From assembly GCA_041488155.1 (NCBI GenBank), contig JBGPOS010000004.1, positions 1 to 64,000 on the forward strand: a stretch of 64,000 nucleotides of DNA, in the 5' to 3' direction. The notes under the pieces were generated by a model that made no database searches, was not told where the DNA came from, and was given only the letters and a program-made list of their open reading frames with translations. Positions 1 to 8,193 of this stretch are shown one piece after another. The DNA comes from JBGPOS01 sp041488155. Its GTDB lineage: Bacteria > Chloroflexota > Dehalococcoidia > Tepidiformales > Tepidiformaceae. Numbering within the stretch: the stretch's first letter is position 1; every line of letters starts with the position of its first letter. The position numbers and the translations under genes were made by a program.

Positions 1-1
1 C

Positions 2-85
2 AACCTGGGCTTTAAGCACGTCGCCCTTGATCTGGCCGGCTATCGCCAGGGCAGCGGGAATCCCGGGACGGCCGTTAGCGAGTGA
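2..85 (+). CDS. C-terminal fragment of LarE-like sulfur transferase (cut by window edge)
   Basis: Only the last 27 codons are inside the window, ending in TGA at 83-85. They read NLGFKHVALDLAGYRQGSGN and then a short tail. The pattern LGF-x-V-x-LDL-x-G-[FY]-R-x-GS-x-N is the usual C-terminus of LarE, the ATP-dependent sacrificial sulfur transferase that matures the nickel-pincer cofactor of lactate racemase. It converges on the anti-sigma gene and overlaps its last codons by 11 bases. The assignment rests on this one motif, so it is likely but not certain; the rest of the gene lies left of the window. Confidence 0.65.
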   Translation, partial: NLGFKHVALDLAGYRQGSGNPGTAVSE

Positions 86-1376
86 CCCTGGGTCCGAGAA
101 CCACCACGTCGGCGAGTACGCGGTTCGTTTGTGGGTCGTACCCACCTGAGATCGTGACCCGGTGGCCGATCGCGGGGCTGTCCCCGTGTAGCACTGCGTC
201 GCGGGCGAGGCCGCTCTCCAGCAGCAGGAGACGCGTGTCGGCACGCAAGACCACCTGGAGCGTGCCCTTCGCGGTCTCCACCGTGATGACGTTGCCTTCG
301 CGACCCACGATGGTACCCCTGATCCCCACGAAGCTCGGCCGCTGGGGCGCCTGGCCTGCATCAGGCCTGATTCCCGCCGGGAACGGGCCCGAGGGCGGAC
401 CAACTGTGGGAGAGCCCCCGACCGCCGGGGTCGCCGTCGACTCGGGCACGATCTGCACGCTGAACACGCCGCTCGGCTCGCCAGCGAGGGTCGCCAGGAT
501 GCGCGTGCCGAGGGCCGTGGCTGAATTCGACAGGAGCGTCTCAGCAGCCGTGCCACTGATGCGCACGAGGAAGCGGTTTCCCTTCCCATCGTCGAGCACG
601 AGCTGCCCGCTCTTGCCGTCGCTTGAGATGGTGAGGGTCACTACCTTCCCGTCGAGCGCTTGTTCCAAGCGATGAAGCTGCTTGGCGCCGACCCGCTCGC
701 CAGGGGCCAGGCGCCTTGAGGTAACGGCGAGCGTACTCGCCACGATCGAACGGTCCTTGCCCACCAACCCTCCGACCAGCACCGGGTCCCCGGGGTGGAG
801 CGAACCGTGCTCCTGGGCGGTCTGGTCGTCGACGACGGAGGTTGATTGGGAGACCGCCACATTGAGATCGCCGAGCTCCGAAGAGAGCGTGACACGCTGG
901 GCATCCCCTTCGCCCGTCGCGCTGGCGACCACGCCGGAGACCTGCACGTAATCGCCAGGCGTCAGCACCTGGGCCGAAGCCGATTCGACATCGGAGAGGA
1001 GCGCCTGTGAGACGAAAAGGGCGACGAGCGCGAGCGACCCCAAGAGCGCTGCAGTCCCGAAGGCGGTGAGACCCCGGTGCATCGCCAGGACGCCACCCCA
1101 CGACCTGCCACGGCGACTCTCGGGAGGGTGGATCGCTTCGCGGGCGGGAGGGCGCGCCTCCGACTCAGCGGCACGAATGTAGCGTTCGAATCGAGCGCGG
1201 GCAGCCGGCATCGCCGCTCCGGCCTGCCGTTCTACGCTCGCGAGTGAGGCCCGGAGCGCCAACGCGGCATCCTGAAGGGCGAACAGTTCGGCCTGCTCCG
1301 CATCGGTCGCGCCGGCCGGGACGGTGCCCGTGGCCAGGAACTCTTCGAGCAAGCTTTCGATGCGTTCGGCGCTCAT
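75..1376 (-). CDS. Membrane anti-sigma factor-like protein with DUF5666-type C-terminal domains
   Basis: 433 aa. Residues 1-100 form a charged cytoplasmic helical region and 103-127 a single membrane helix. The rest is an exported beta-rich part with two OB-like stretches (about 138-220 and 345-430; phrases such as GDYVQVSGVV and RGTIVGREGNVITVET) that resemble DUF5666 domains. Its ATG overlaps the stop of the upstream ECF sigma gene (ATGA), so the two are translationally coupled. This order suggests it anchors or inhibits that sigma factor. No HxxxCxxC zinc finger is visible, so the anti-sigma role is inferred from position and topology only. Confidence 0.7.
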   Translation of the reverse strand: MSAERIESLLEEFLATGTVPAGATDAEQAELFALQDAALALRASLASVERQAGAAMPAARARFERYIRAAESEARPPAREAIHPPESRRGRSWGGVLAMHRGLTAFGTAALLGSLALVALFVSQALLSDVESASAQVLTPGDYVQVSGVVASATGEGDAQRVTLSSELGDLNVAVSQSTSVVDDQTAQEHGSLHPGDPVLVGGLVGKDRSIVASTLAVTSRRLAPGERVGAKQLHRLEQALDGKVVTLTISSDGKSGQLVLDDGKGNRFLVRISGTAAETLLSNSATALGTRILATLAGEPSGVFSVQIVPESTATPAVGGSPTVGPPSGPFPAGIRPDAGQAPQRPSFVGIRGTIVGREGNVITVETAKGTLQVVLRADTRLLLLESGLARDAVLHGDSPAIGHRVTISGGYDPQTNRVLADVVVLGPRVTR

Positions 1377-1996
1377 CGTGCGGCGTTCCCGGTGTAATCG
1401 AGGTCGGCCAGGGCGCGCTGCATCGCAGCGAGGGCCCGGCGCTGGAGGTTCTTCACCGCGTCTTCGGAACGTTCCATGAGCCGGGCGGTGTCAGCAACCG
1501 ACTTGTCGAGGATGAAGCGAAGGGAGAGCACGGTCTGCTGGTCTTCGGTGAGCGCCTGCATGGCGGCGGCGAGGTCCTGGCGCAGGTCTACGATTTCGGA
1601 GGCATCGGGGAGGGATGGGGCAGTTGTCTCCATCAGTTCCTCCTCGTAGCCGCGCCGGCCAATCTTCTTGATGTGGTCGCGCACCAGGTTGCGCGCGATG
1701 CCGATGAGCCACGCTTCGATGGGGACACCCCGGTAGTCGAAGCGGTCAGCCCGCGCATAGGCAATCTCGAAGACCTGGGAGGCGATGTCCTCGGCCTCTT
1801 CCGTCCTCCGAAGGCGGTAACGGACGAAGCTAAACACTGGCCGATAGTGCGCATCAAAGATTGCGCTCCAAGCTTCGGGGTCGCGAGCCACTGCCCGAGC
1901 GGCGAGCGCTTCTGCTTCAGTTCCGCCAGGCGCCGCGCGGCCGGTGTCTTCTGACCTGTGATCGCTCACTACGAGCTTCACTCTACGTATGGCCAA
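1373..1996 (-). CDS. ECF RNA polymerase sigma factor
   Basis: 207 aa. Region 2 covers about residues 40-110, with the core-binding and -10 recognition helices (RRTEEAEDIASQVFEIAY, then WLIGIARNLVRDHIK). Region 4 covers about 145-200 (LTEDQQTVLSLRF, then the helix-turn-helix SVADTARLMERSEDAVKNLQRRAL). The linker is short, typical of group 4 sigma factors. The assigned start is TTG at 1996; GTG at 1981 is a possible alternative, and neither has a clear ribosome binding site. The downstream gene overlaps by four bases and encodes a membrane protein, giving a standard sigma/anti-sigma pair. The signal it answers to cannot be read from the sequence. Confidence 0.92.
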   Translation of the reverse strand: MAIRRVKLVVSDHRSEDTGRAAPGGTEAEALAARAVARDPEAWSAIFDAHYRPVFSFVRYRLRRTEEAEDIASQVFEIAYARADRFDYRGVPIEAWLIGIARNLVRDHIKKIGRRGYEEELMETTAPSLPDASEIVDLRQDLAAAMQALTEDQQTVLSLRFILDKSVADTARLMERSEDAVKNLQRRALAAMQRALADLDYTGNAAR

Positions 1997-2053
1997 TCGC
2001 AGGAGAAAGGTGACGGCGCCAGACGGGGCAGGGGTCGGCAGGCGAAGGGCTGG

Positions 2054-2701
2054 TCAGCCCGAATCGCGGGATCCGAGGTAGGACATTGTCTTGCGATACT
2101 GCTCTTCGCGGATGTGGCCGGCCGACATGAGGTAGGTCGTTATCTGATCGAGGGTGAGTATGCTGATCAGGTTGATGCCGGCCGCCCGAAGCGCGGCGCG
2201 CCCACCCTCCTGGCGGTCGATCAGGGTGACTGCGTCGCGCACGACGAGGCCCGCTTCAGACAGCGTCGCGGCCGTCTGGAGGATGCTCCCGCCGCCCGTG
2301 ATCAGGTCGTCGATGATGAGGCAGGTCTGCCCGCGGACGTAGATGCCTTCGATGACATCGGCTTTGTCCGCGGAGGGCGGGTGGATGTAGATCATCGGGG
2401 TGGAAACGCTGAGCGAGAACGCGGTCGCGACGTGCAGGCCGCCGAAGGGCACGCCAGCGACCAGGGTGAACGGCTGGACGTGCGGATTGCGCATCGAGAG
2501 GAGCGTTTCCAGCTCTTCTTTGATGATCCTGGCGCAGCGGGCCAGCGCCTTGGGGTTGCTTATCAGCCGCCGCAGGTTGACGTAGATCGGGGAGTGCACC
2601 GCCGTCCGCCCGAGCGTGAAGTCACCGAAATCGATGGCGTTGAGCTTCCACAGCTCTTCCGCCAGCCAGAGGTTACCGGGCGGTTTCGTGGACCTGGTCA
2701 A
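2054..2701 (-). CDS. pyrE: Orotate phosphoribosyltransferase
   Basis: 215 aa. It transfers ribose-5-phosphate from PRPP to orotate in de novo pyrimidine synthesis (cytosolic). The type I phosphoribosyltransferase loop CLIIDDLITGGGSI lies around residues 130-143 and binds PRPP. AGVPFGGLHVATAFSL upstream of it is the second conserved strand-loop. The start is TTG at 2701, supported by GGAGTGAG about 7 bases upstream; no ATG is available. No other pyr genes are adjacent. About 300 bases of leader separate it from the best promoter (3016-3044), so it may be controlled after initiation. The gene symbol is firm at family level; a paralogue of OMP synthase is the only alternative. Confidence 0.88.
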   Translation of the reverse strand: MTRSTKPPGNLWLAEELWKLNAIDFGDFTLGRTAVHSPIYVNLRRLISNPKALARCARIIKEELETLLSMRNPHVQPFTLVAGVPFGGLHVATAFSLSVSTPMIYIHPPSADKADVIEGIYVRGQTCLIIDDLITGGGSILQTAATLSEAGLVVRDAVTLIDRQEGGRAALRAAGINLISILTLDQITTYLMSAGHIREEQYRKTMSYLGSRDSG

Positions 2702-2735
2702 GTCTCACTCCAGGGGCCGCAGGAGCCTATGTGCA

Positions 2736-2766
2736 AAGGAGGCCGTGCCATGGGCTCGGCCTCCTT
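2736..2766 (-). terminator. Perfect 10-bp hairpin in the pyrE leader, possible attenuator
   Basis: The arms AAGGAGGCCG and CGGCCTCCTT flank an 11-base loop, 35 bases ahead of the pyrE start. On the pyrE strand the stem is followed by TGCACAT rather than a U-tract, so intrinsic termination would be weak. On the plus strand it is followed by GATTTCGTT. It may act as an attenuator of pyrE or as a roadblock; function is inferred from position. Confidence 0.45.
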
Positions 2767-2805
2767 GATTTCGTTGCCCGGATTAGTGTCGATTCCCCGC
2801 GCGTT

Positions 2806-2949
2806 TCAGGAAAGCTTCCCGTTCGGTTCCACCCGGCTCTGCTCGAGAGCCGCTTGGGTGAGCGCAATCGCATCGGGGAACGACTGTGGCGAAGCCCCGC
2901 GGCCGCGACGGCCGAAGGGCCCAATCAATCGACCTGCCAAACGCTCCAT
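2806..2949 (-). CDS. Possible 47-aa small protein in the pyrE leader
   Basis: An ATG-to-TGA frame starting MERLAGRLIGPFGRRGRG, with a basic N-terminal half and a helical second half (DAIALTQAALEQSRVEP). It has GC-rich third positions but no convincing ribosome binding site of its own, and it starts inside the 14-codon leader frame in another reading frame. It matches nothing I recognise. It may be an artefact of a structured leader. A T-box-like string falls inside it at 2824-2834 and is better explained as chance. Confidence 0.25.
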   Translation of the reverse strand: MERLAGRLIGPFGRRGRGASPQSFPDAIALTQAALEQSRVEPNGKLS

Positions 2950-2969
2950 CTGACTCGGTCGGTGGTCAT
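2925..2969 (-). CDS. Candidate 14-codon leader peptide upstream of pyrE
   Basis: ATG at 2969 is preceded by GGGAGG with a 5-base spacer, the best ribosome binding site in the pyrE leader. The frame encodes MTTDRVRWSVWQVD and stops at TGA. It contains two Trp codons within four residues, as transcription-attenuator leader peptides often do, but the downstream gene is pyrE rather than a trp gene. Treat it as a candidate only. Confidence 0.3.
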   Translation of the reverse strand: MTTDRVRWSVWQVD

Positions 2970-3015
2970 GCAAGCCTCCCTGGAAGGAGCCTCTGTGATT
3001 CCGGAACCATCCGGA

Positions 3016-3044
3016 AACGTAGACTTGAGGGCCGGGCCTGTCAA
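3016..3044 (-). promoter_or_regulatory. Sigma-70-like promoter reading toward pyrE
   Basis: On the minus strand a perfect TTGACA (3044-3039) is followed after 17 bases by TACGTT (3021-3016), matching TATAAT at the first, second and last positions. Transcription would start near 3008-3010 and leave a leader of about 300 bases before pyrE. The perfect -35 and ideal spacing make this the clearest promoter in the window. Confidence 0.6.
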
Positions 3045-3072
3045 GACGTTTTGCAAGCTCGACGCACGCTGG

Positions 3073-4065
3073 CTACGCCCGTGGACGGGGCTGACGCGGC
3101 TCGTTCACCGCGTTGGGCGGACGGCGGCCTTCGAGCACGGTGAGGACGTTCTCGGCTGCCATCTCGGCCATCTTCGAACGAGTGGCCAGGCTGGCGCTGG
3201 CAATGTGTGGCGTGATGACGACGTTCGGGAAGGAGAACAGCGGGTGGCTGACTGGCAAGGGCTCGGGGTCGGTGACGTCGAGCGCGGCGCCGCCGATTCG
3301 CCCCGCGCGGAGCGCCTCCACCAGGGCGTCCTGGTCGACCACCTGGCCCCGGGAGGTATTCACCAGGATAGCGGCCGGCTTCATGAGTGAGAACTCTGGC
3401 GCTCCGATCAGATGCCGGCTCGAGTCGTTGAGCGACGTGTGCAGGGTCACGAAATCCGAGTCCCGCAGCAATGCTGGAAGCGAGGCCCACTCCACCCCGA
3501 GGGATGCCTCGAGGTCCGGTCTCCGAGTGCGGCCGGTGTAGAGCACGCGCATCGAAAATCCTGCGGCGCGACGCGCCACCGCCTGGCCGATTTCACCGAG
3601 GCCGACGATGCCGAGCGTCGCGCCGAAGACATCTGTGCCGAGGAAAGCTGTGGGAGACCAGGTCTTCCAGCCGCCCGCACGGGTGTCCCGATCGCTCGCG
3701 ACGACGTTTCGGGCGGCCGCAAGCAGGAGCGCGAAGGCGAGGTCGGCGGTCGTTTCTGCCAGTACGCCGGGGGTGTTCGTCAGCCAAACACCAGCTGCAG
3801 CGGCCACCGCGGGGTCGACGTTGTCGTAGCCGACGGCCACGTTGGCGACCACCCTCAGTCGCGGCAACGCCGCGAAAAGCTCGGCATCGAACCGGTCCGT
3901 CACCATGGCCAGGACGGCTTCAACACTGGTGAGCCGCTCGAGTAGCTCCCCTCGCGAGGGCGGCAGTGCTCCGGGCCAAATTTCGACCTGGTGTCCGGCC
4001 TCGGCGATGACGGCCGGGGCCCGGCCCGGGACCGCACGAGTGATGAATACCTTCGCCACAGGCAC
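3073..4065 (-). CDS. D-2-hydroxyacid dehydrogenase (glyoxylate/hydroxypyruvate reductase family)
   Basis: 330 aa from GTG at 4065, the start I prefer because the longer frame (to 4239) would run into the divergent gdh gene and adds no conserved sequence. GTG at 4059 is nearly as good. The NAD-binding motif GLGEIG is at 155-160. The catalytic triad is Arg239 (NTSRGQVVD), Glu268 (DPEPLP) and His287 (ITPHIAS). The family reduces glyoxylate, hydroxypyruvate or related 2-keto acids with NAD(P)H. Its closest feel is the GyaR/D-glycerate dehydrogenase group; the exact substrate cannot be read. It is divergent from gdh with about 100 bases between. Confidence 0.85.
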   Translation of the reverse strand: MPVAKVFITRAVPGRAPAVIAEAGHQVEIWPGALPPSRGELLERLTSVEAVLAMVTDRFDAELFAALPRLRVVANVAVGYDNVDPAVAAAAGVWLTNTPGVLAETTADLAFALLLAAARNVVASDRDTRAGGWKTWSPTAFLGTDVFGATLGIVGLGEIGQAVARRAAGFSMRVLYTGRTRRPDLEASLGVEWASLPALLRDSDFVTLHTSLNDSSRHLIGAPEFSLMKPAAILVNTSRGQVVDQDALVEALRAGRIGGAALDVTDPEPLPVSHPLFSFPNVVITPHIASASLATRSKMAEMAAENVLTVLEGRRPPNAVNEPRQPRPRA

Positions 4066-4165
4066 AGTCTCGCCTCGAGATGTTCCACACGGAAGTGGCG
4101 GGATGGCGCGTTCCGGCTGGAGGTGTCGAAAATGGCAGCAGCGATCGATGTCGCGGAGGTAGCTG

Positions 4166-5440
4166 ATGACCGCCCCAACCACCGAAGCCGAGCGCGAGGC
4201 CGAGAAGGTCTCACCGTCCGAGTCTGTGATCGGCTCCATGGTCGAGTCGGCGGGGCGCCTGTCGCTCGACCCAGAGATCGTTGATCTCTTGCGTTCCCCG
4301 TGGCGCGAGCTTCATGCGCAGCTTCCGGTTCGGATGGACGACAGGAAGCTGCGCATCTTCAAGGGCTATCGCGTCCAGCACAACGGCGCCCGGGGGCCGT
4401 ACAAGGGGGGCGTGCGCTTCCATCCCCAGGCCGACCTCGATGAGGTACGCGCCCTGGCCATGCTCATGACCTACAAGTGCGCGCTCATGGAACTGCCGTT
4501 CGGAGGGGCGAAAGGTGGCATCACCTGCGACCCGGGCCGCATGAGCGAAGGGGAGCTCAATCGCCTCACGCGCACCTACACCCAGCACATCGGCAGCGTT
4601 CTCGGCCTGCATCGCGACATACCGGCCCCGGACATGGGCACCAACGCGCAGACGATGGCCTGGATGATGGATGCCTACGGCCAGCGCTACGGCTACACCC
4701 CGGGGATCGTCACCGGCAAGCCGGTGGAGCTCGGCGGGAGCTTCGGCCGCGACCAGGCAACGGGGCGCGGGGTCGCGACTTGCATGCTCGAATACACCGC
4801 CGTCGAAAAGGTCAACGCCCAGGACGTCCGGATAGCCATCCAGGGATATGGCAACGTCGGTTCGTGGACCGCCCGCATCGCCAGCGGCCACGGCTTCAAG
4901 GTGGTCGCCGTCAGCGACGTCAAGGGCGGGATCCACAACCCGGCCGGTCTCGACATTGCGGCTGTTGATCGGTGGGTGACCGTCGCCGGTTCGGTCGCCG
5001 GGTTCCACGATGCCGTCCCCATCACAAACGAACAGCTGCTGACTATCGACTGCGACTACCTTGTGCCTGCGGCCGTAGGAGAGGTGCTGACCGGAAGGAA
5101 CGCCCCCGACGTCAGGGCCCGCGCAATCATCGAAGCTGCCAACCACCCGGTCACGCCCGGCGGTGATGCCGTCTTCGCCCGTCGCAACATTCCCGTCCTG
5201 CCCGACATCCTCGTGAATGCCGGGGGCGTCACCGTCTCCTACTTCGAATGGACGCAGAACATCCAACAGTTCCGGTGGCCCCTCGAACAGGTCAACGAGG
5301 AGCTCGAACAGCGGATGCGGGCGGCATTTGCCGAACTTCTCGCCCGCTCGGCCGCCGACGGCACCCGGCCACGCCAGGCGGCGTTCGATATCGCCGTCGA
5401 GCGAGTGGGCCGAGCGATTCGCCTCCGCGGTTTCGTCTAG
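4166..5440 (+). CDS. gdhA: Glu/Leu/Phe/Val dehydrogenase (glutamate dehydrogenase)
   Basis: 424 aa, the normal length for hexameric NAD(P)-dependent glutamate dehydrogenases that interconvert glutamate and 2-oxoglutarate plus ammonia. The dimerisation/substrate domain contains GPYKGGVRFHP (about 77-87) and the catalytic region MELPFGGAKGGI (about 108-119, with Lys104 and Lys116). The dinucleotide-binding fold has GYGNVGS near 230. ATG at 4166 is preceded by GGAGGT 7 bases upstream. It stands alone, followed by an MFS gene, and links nitrogen assimilation with the TCA cycle. Cofactor preference is not determined. Confidence 0.93.
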   Translation: MTAPTTEAEREAEKVSPSESVIGSMVESAGRLSLDPEIVDLLRSPWRELHAQLPVRMDDRKLRIFKGYRVQHNGARGPYKGGVRFHPQADLDEVRALAMLMTYKCALMELPFGGAKGGITCDPGRMSEGELNRLTRTYTQHIGSVLGLHRDIPAPDMGTNAQTMAWMMDAYGQRYGYTPGIVTGKPVELGGSFGRDQATGRGVATCMLEYTAVEKVNAQDVRIAIQGYGNVGSWTARIASGHGFKVVAVSDVKGGIHNPAGLDIAAVDRWVTVAGSVAGFHDAVPITNEQLLTIDCDYLVPAAVGEVLTGRNAPDVRARAIIEAANHPVTPGGDAVFARRNIPVLPDILVNAGGVTVSYFEWTQNIQQFRWPLEQVNEELEQRMRAAFAELLARSAADGTRPRQAAFDIAVERVGRAIRLRGFV

Positions 5441-5540
5441 GATCGACGGGCGGCGCGGGCCAATACCCGGCCAGGCGGAGGCCGGCGCATCGCCTCACGC
5501 TGCGCGCCAGATCCCCGAATCGATTACGATGACGTGAACG

Positions 5541-6809
5541 ATGAACGCTTGGTTCCGCCTCACCTTCGATTCGCTCAAGTACCGCGACTTCCGCGTGCTA
5601 TGGCTCGGGACGACGCTTTCGTTCCTGGTCTTCATGATGTCCTTCGTCGTCCAGAGCGTCGTCGCCTACGACCTGACGGGGCGGAACGGCGCGGTGGGCT
5701 TCGTCTCGCTCGGGATGGGGGTCTCGACCCTCCTCGTGGCGCCGTTCGGCGGGGTCATCGCCGACCGCGTTTCGAAACGCAGACTGCTGCTTATCGGCCA
5801 GGTGTTGATCGGGTTGGACTTCGTCGCAGTCGGCGCCCTCATCCTGACGGACCAGATCACGATCCTCTTGCTGGCCGCGTCGACCTTCGCGCTCGGGACC
5901 ATCTTTTCGTTCATCGGGCCGGCGCGCCAGGCCTGGATCGGCGAACTCCTGCCCAGGTCTTCGTTGCCAAACGGAATCGCCCTTCAACAGGTGGCGATGA
6001 CCGGGACGCGCATCGTCGGGCCTTTCCTCGCGGGCGGTCTCGTGGCGCTGCCCTTCATCGGCTCGGGCGGCACCTACCTCATGATGGGCGGCGTCTTTGC
6101 GATCGTCGTGGCGACGCTCGCGGCGCTCCCCGGCACCGCGCCCCGGCCAGCGACCGAAAGCAAAGTGTCGGTCATGGACGACATGCTCCTTGGCCTGCGC
6201 CACGTCGTCGAACGGCCGCGGCTTCGGGTGCTGGCGCTGTCGTTCATCGGCGTCGTGATCGCGGGCTACTCCTACCAGGTGGTACTGCCCGGCTACCTCC
6301 AGAATGAGCTCGGCCGATCGACCAGGGACATCGCCTGGATGCTCGGCGTCGGCGCCGTCGCCGGGCTGGTGGTGACCATCGCGGTCGCGGGCCTGGCGGG
6401 TTCGCGCCATGCCTGGCCGTTGATGCTGGCGGGAGGGGTTGTGCTCGGCATCGCCCTCGTCCTGGCATCGGTCGCATCAAATTTCACGCTCGCCCTGGGC
6501 ACGATGCTGCTGGTGGGCGCGGGCACGAGCGGCTTCCAGTTGCTGAACAATGCACTCGTTATGCAGGAGACAGACCCGGCCTTCTTCGGCCGCGTGATGG
6601 CAGTGACGATGCTCGCGTGGGGAGCGAATGGGCTGGTCGGCCTGCCGTTTGGGCTGCTCGCCGATAGCGTGGGCGAGCGGCAGACGCTCTTCGTGATGGG
6701 GATCCTTGTGCTCGCCGTGGTCGGAGTGACCGCGCTCTTCCATGTTACGCTGACGCGCAGGCAACCACGGCCGGTCGTCGCTGTCGCGAGTCTCGCGCAG
6801 AGCGATTGA
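5541..6809 (+). CDS. MFS transporter
   Basis: 422 aa with about twelve hydrophobic helices. The loop 2-3 signature reads FGGVIADRVSKRRLL, the classical major facilitator motif A variant, and the two six-helix halves are joined by a charged stretch near residues 200-215. It resembles the drug/metabolite efflux branch (DUF894/MFS_3-like). No substrate can be assigned. The stop overlaps a possible TTG start of the small gene that follows, so the two may be co-transcribed. Confidence 0.85.
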   Translation: MNAWFRLTFDSLKYRDFRVLWLGTTLSFLVFMMSFVVQSVVAYDLTGRNGAVGFVSLGMGVSTLLVAPFGGVIADRVSKRRLLLIGQVLIGLDFVAVGALILTDQITILLLAASTFALGTIFSFIGPARQAWIGELLPRSSLPNGIALQQVAMTGTRIVGPFLAGGLVALPFIGSGGTYLMMGGVFAIVVATLAALPGTAPRPATESKVSVMDDMLLGLRHVVERPRLRVLALSFIGVVIAGYSYQVVLPGYLQNELGRSTRDIAWMLGVGAVAGLVVTIAVAGLAGSRHAWPLMLAGGVVLGIALVLASVASNFTLALGTMLLVGAGTSGFQLLNNALVMQETDPAFFGRVMAVTMLAWGANGLVGLPFGLLADSVGERQTLFVMGILVLAVVGVTALFHVTLTRRQPRPVVAVASLAQSD

Positions 6810-6841
6810 GGCCGGCACTTCCTGGGAGCAGAGACACCGAC

Positions 6842-7063
6842 ATGGGACGTGAGGAGATAGCCGCTCTCATCGCGATCTTGCGCGCAGAGCAAGAGCGCGG
6901 CACCGAATCTCTGGCCCTTGGCACCTGGAAAATCGGGTTCGACCGCAAACGCGGCACGTTCACGTTCGACAAGTGCGAGAACGAAGGTTACTGCGAAGAG
7001 CGCCCGGCCGTGATCGCGCTCAGCGGCGCGGTGCTGGACGCCGGCGGTCCGTTGTTCGGCTAG
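6842..7063 (+). CDS. Small conserved-looking protein of unknown function
   Basis: 73 aa from ATG at 6842; an in-frame TTG at 6806 would overlap the MFS stop. The N-terminus is helical (REEIAALIAILRAEQERG) and is followed by beta-like segments and two cysteines in DKCENEGYCEER. I do not recognise the family. Codon use matches the neighbours, so it is likely a real gene. A GAGGCC/GGCCTC hairpin lies just beyond it (7074-7089) but lacks a T-tract. Confidence 0.6.
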   Translation: MGREEIAALIAILRAEQERGTESLALGTWKIGFDRKRGTFTFDKCENEGYCEERPAVIALSGAVLDAGGPLFG

Positions 7064-7186
7064 CCCCCCGGCGGAGGCCGGCAGGCCTCGCTCCACCTGT
7101 TTGTAGCTTGCCGGCCACCGAGAATCCCCTTCACGGCGCGGGCCTTTCTCCACTTATGTCCTCCCACAACCGATACTCAGAGCAGA

Positions 7187-8161
7187 ATGGTGATGCTCAC
7201 TCCACCCCGGCGGCCGCTCTTGCGGCCCATCCTCAACGTCCTCCTCGTGGACCCTCGCCTCGATGAGGTGCGGCGCGTCTTCGATCTGCTCCAGAAGGGC
7301 GGCGAGTTCCACGTTCACGGCGCTCGCGGCGCGGCCGATGCCCGGCGCGAGCTCGAGTCGGGCGCATTTGACGTGGCTCTCATCGATTTCGAATGCTGGC
7401 GAGGCCGGGCCGGTGCGTTGGCTGCCCACCTCGCGGAACACCACCCGGACCTCACGGTGGTCCTCCTCACTTCGAGCGAGAACGAGCGCGACGCGCTCGA
7501 TGCCCTCCGTTCCGGCGCCCACGACTTCTACAGCCGGGCATATCTCGAAGACGGCGAACACCTTGCAGCGCGGTTGCTGGCCGCGGTCGCCGAGAATCGC
7601 TCTTTGCGACGGCGAGACACGATGGTCCGCTGGCTGGAGCGCGAAGCTCGAACCGATCTCCTCACCGGGCTCCACAACAGGCGTGCGTTCGATGAGCGGC
7701 TCCCCGAGGTCTGCAGCAGCGCCCTGCGAGATGGGAACCCCGTAGCCCTCATCCTGCTCGACGTCGTCGGCACCGGTGTCGTCAATGACGTGCACGGCCA
7801 GGAAGCTGGCGATGGGATGATCCGCCGGACTGCACTCGCGATAGCCCGCTCAATCCGGGGTGGCGACTTCGCGGCCCGCATCGGCGGCGATGACTTCGGC
7901 ATCATCCTCGCAGACGGCGAAATGGACCTTGCGCGCAGAGTCGCGCGGCGCATTACCCACGAACTCGACCAGCTCAACGCAGCCAATGAGGAAGGCGAAA
8001 TCCCGGTCGAAGTAGCCTTCGGAGTGGCCTGTGGAAAGCGCTGCAGCCCCCAGGAGATCTTCAGTGCGGCGGACGCCGAACTCACAGGCGGCAGGAGCGG
8101 ATCTGCGGTTGTGCCGCTCTTTGCCGGCAGGCGGGACCCCGACGGACCCTCAGTGGCATAG
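7187..8161 (+). CDS. Response regulator with degenerate-signature GGDEF domain
   Basis: 324 aa. The N-terminal receiver-like domain spans about 15-130, with a possible phosphoacceptor Asp in ALIDFECW. A short coiled linker (NRSLRRRDTMVRWLEREA) leads into a GGDEF domain (about 155-310) beginning RTDLLTGLHNRRAFDERL. The signature reads GGDDF instead of GGDEF/GGEEF. An RxxD inhibitory-site motif (RGGD) sits five residues before it, the usual spacing. It may make c-di-GMP, bind it, or be inactive. No EAL partner is nearby. The ATG at 7187 has only a weak ribosome binding site. Confidence 0.85.
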   Translation: MVMLTPPRRPLLRPILNVLLVDPRLDEVRRVFDLLQKGGEFHVHGARGAADARRELESGAFDVALIDFECWRGRAGALAAHLAEHHPDLTVVLLTSSENERDALDALRSGAHDFYSRAYLEDGEHLAARLLAAVAENRSLRRRDTMVRWLEREARTDLLTGLHNRRAFDERLPEVCSSALRDGNPVALILLDVVGTGVVNDVHGQEAGDGMIRRTALAIARSIRGGDFAARIGGDDFGIILADGEMDLARRVARRITHELDQLNAANEEGEIPVEVAFGVACGKRCSPQEIFSAADAELTGGRSGSAVVPLFAGRRDPDGPSVA

Positions 8162-8193
8162 CTGTTTCCGAGACCAGAGCCAGGCCGAGGCTC

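Noticed and set aside
2824..2834. T-box-like string GGGTGGAACCG on the pyrE strand
   Set aside because: The following hairpin has no segment that could pair with it as an antiterminator, no stem I is apparent, and pyrE is not a T-box target. Chance match in GC-rich DNA.
3073..4239. 388-aa version of the D-2-hydroxyacid dehydrogenase
   Set aside because: It overlaps the start of the divergent gdh gene and the extra N-terminus has no family similarity. The GTG at 4065 is preferred.
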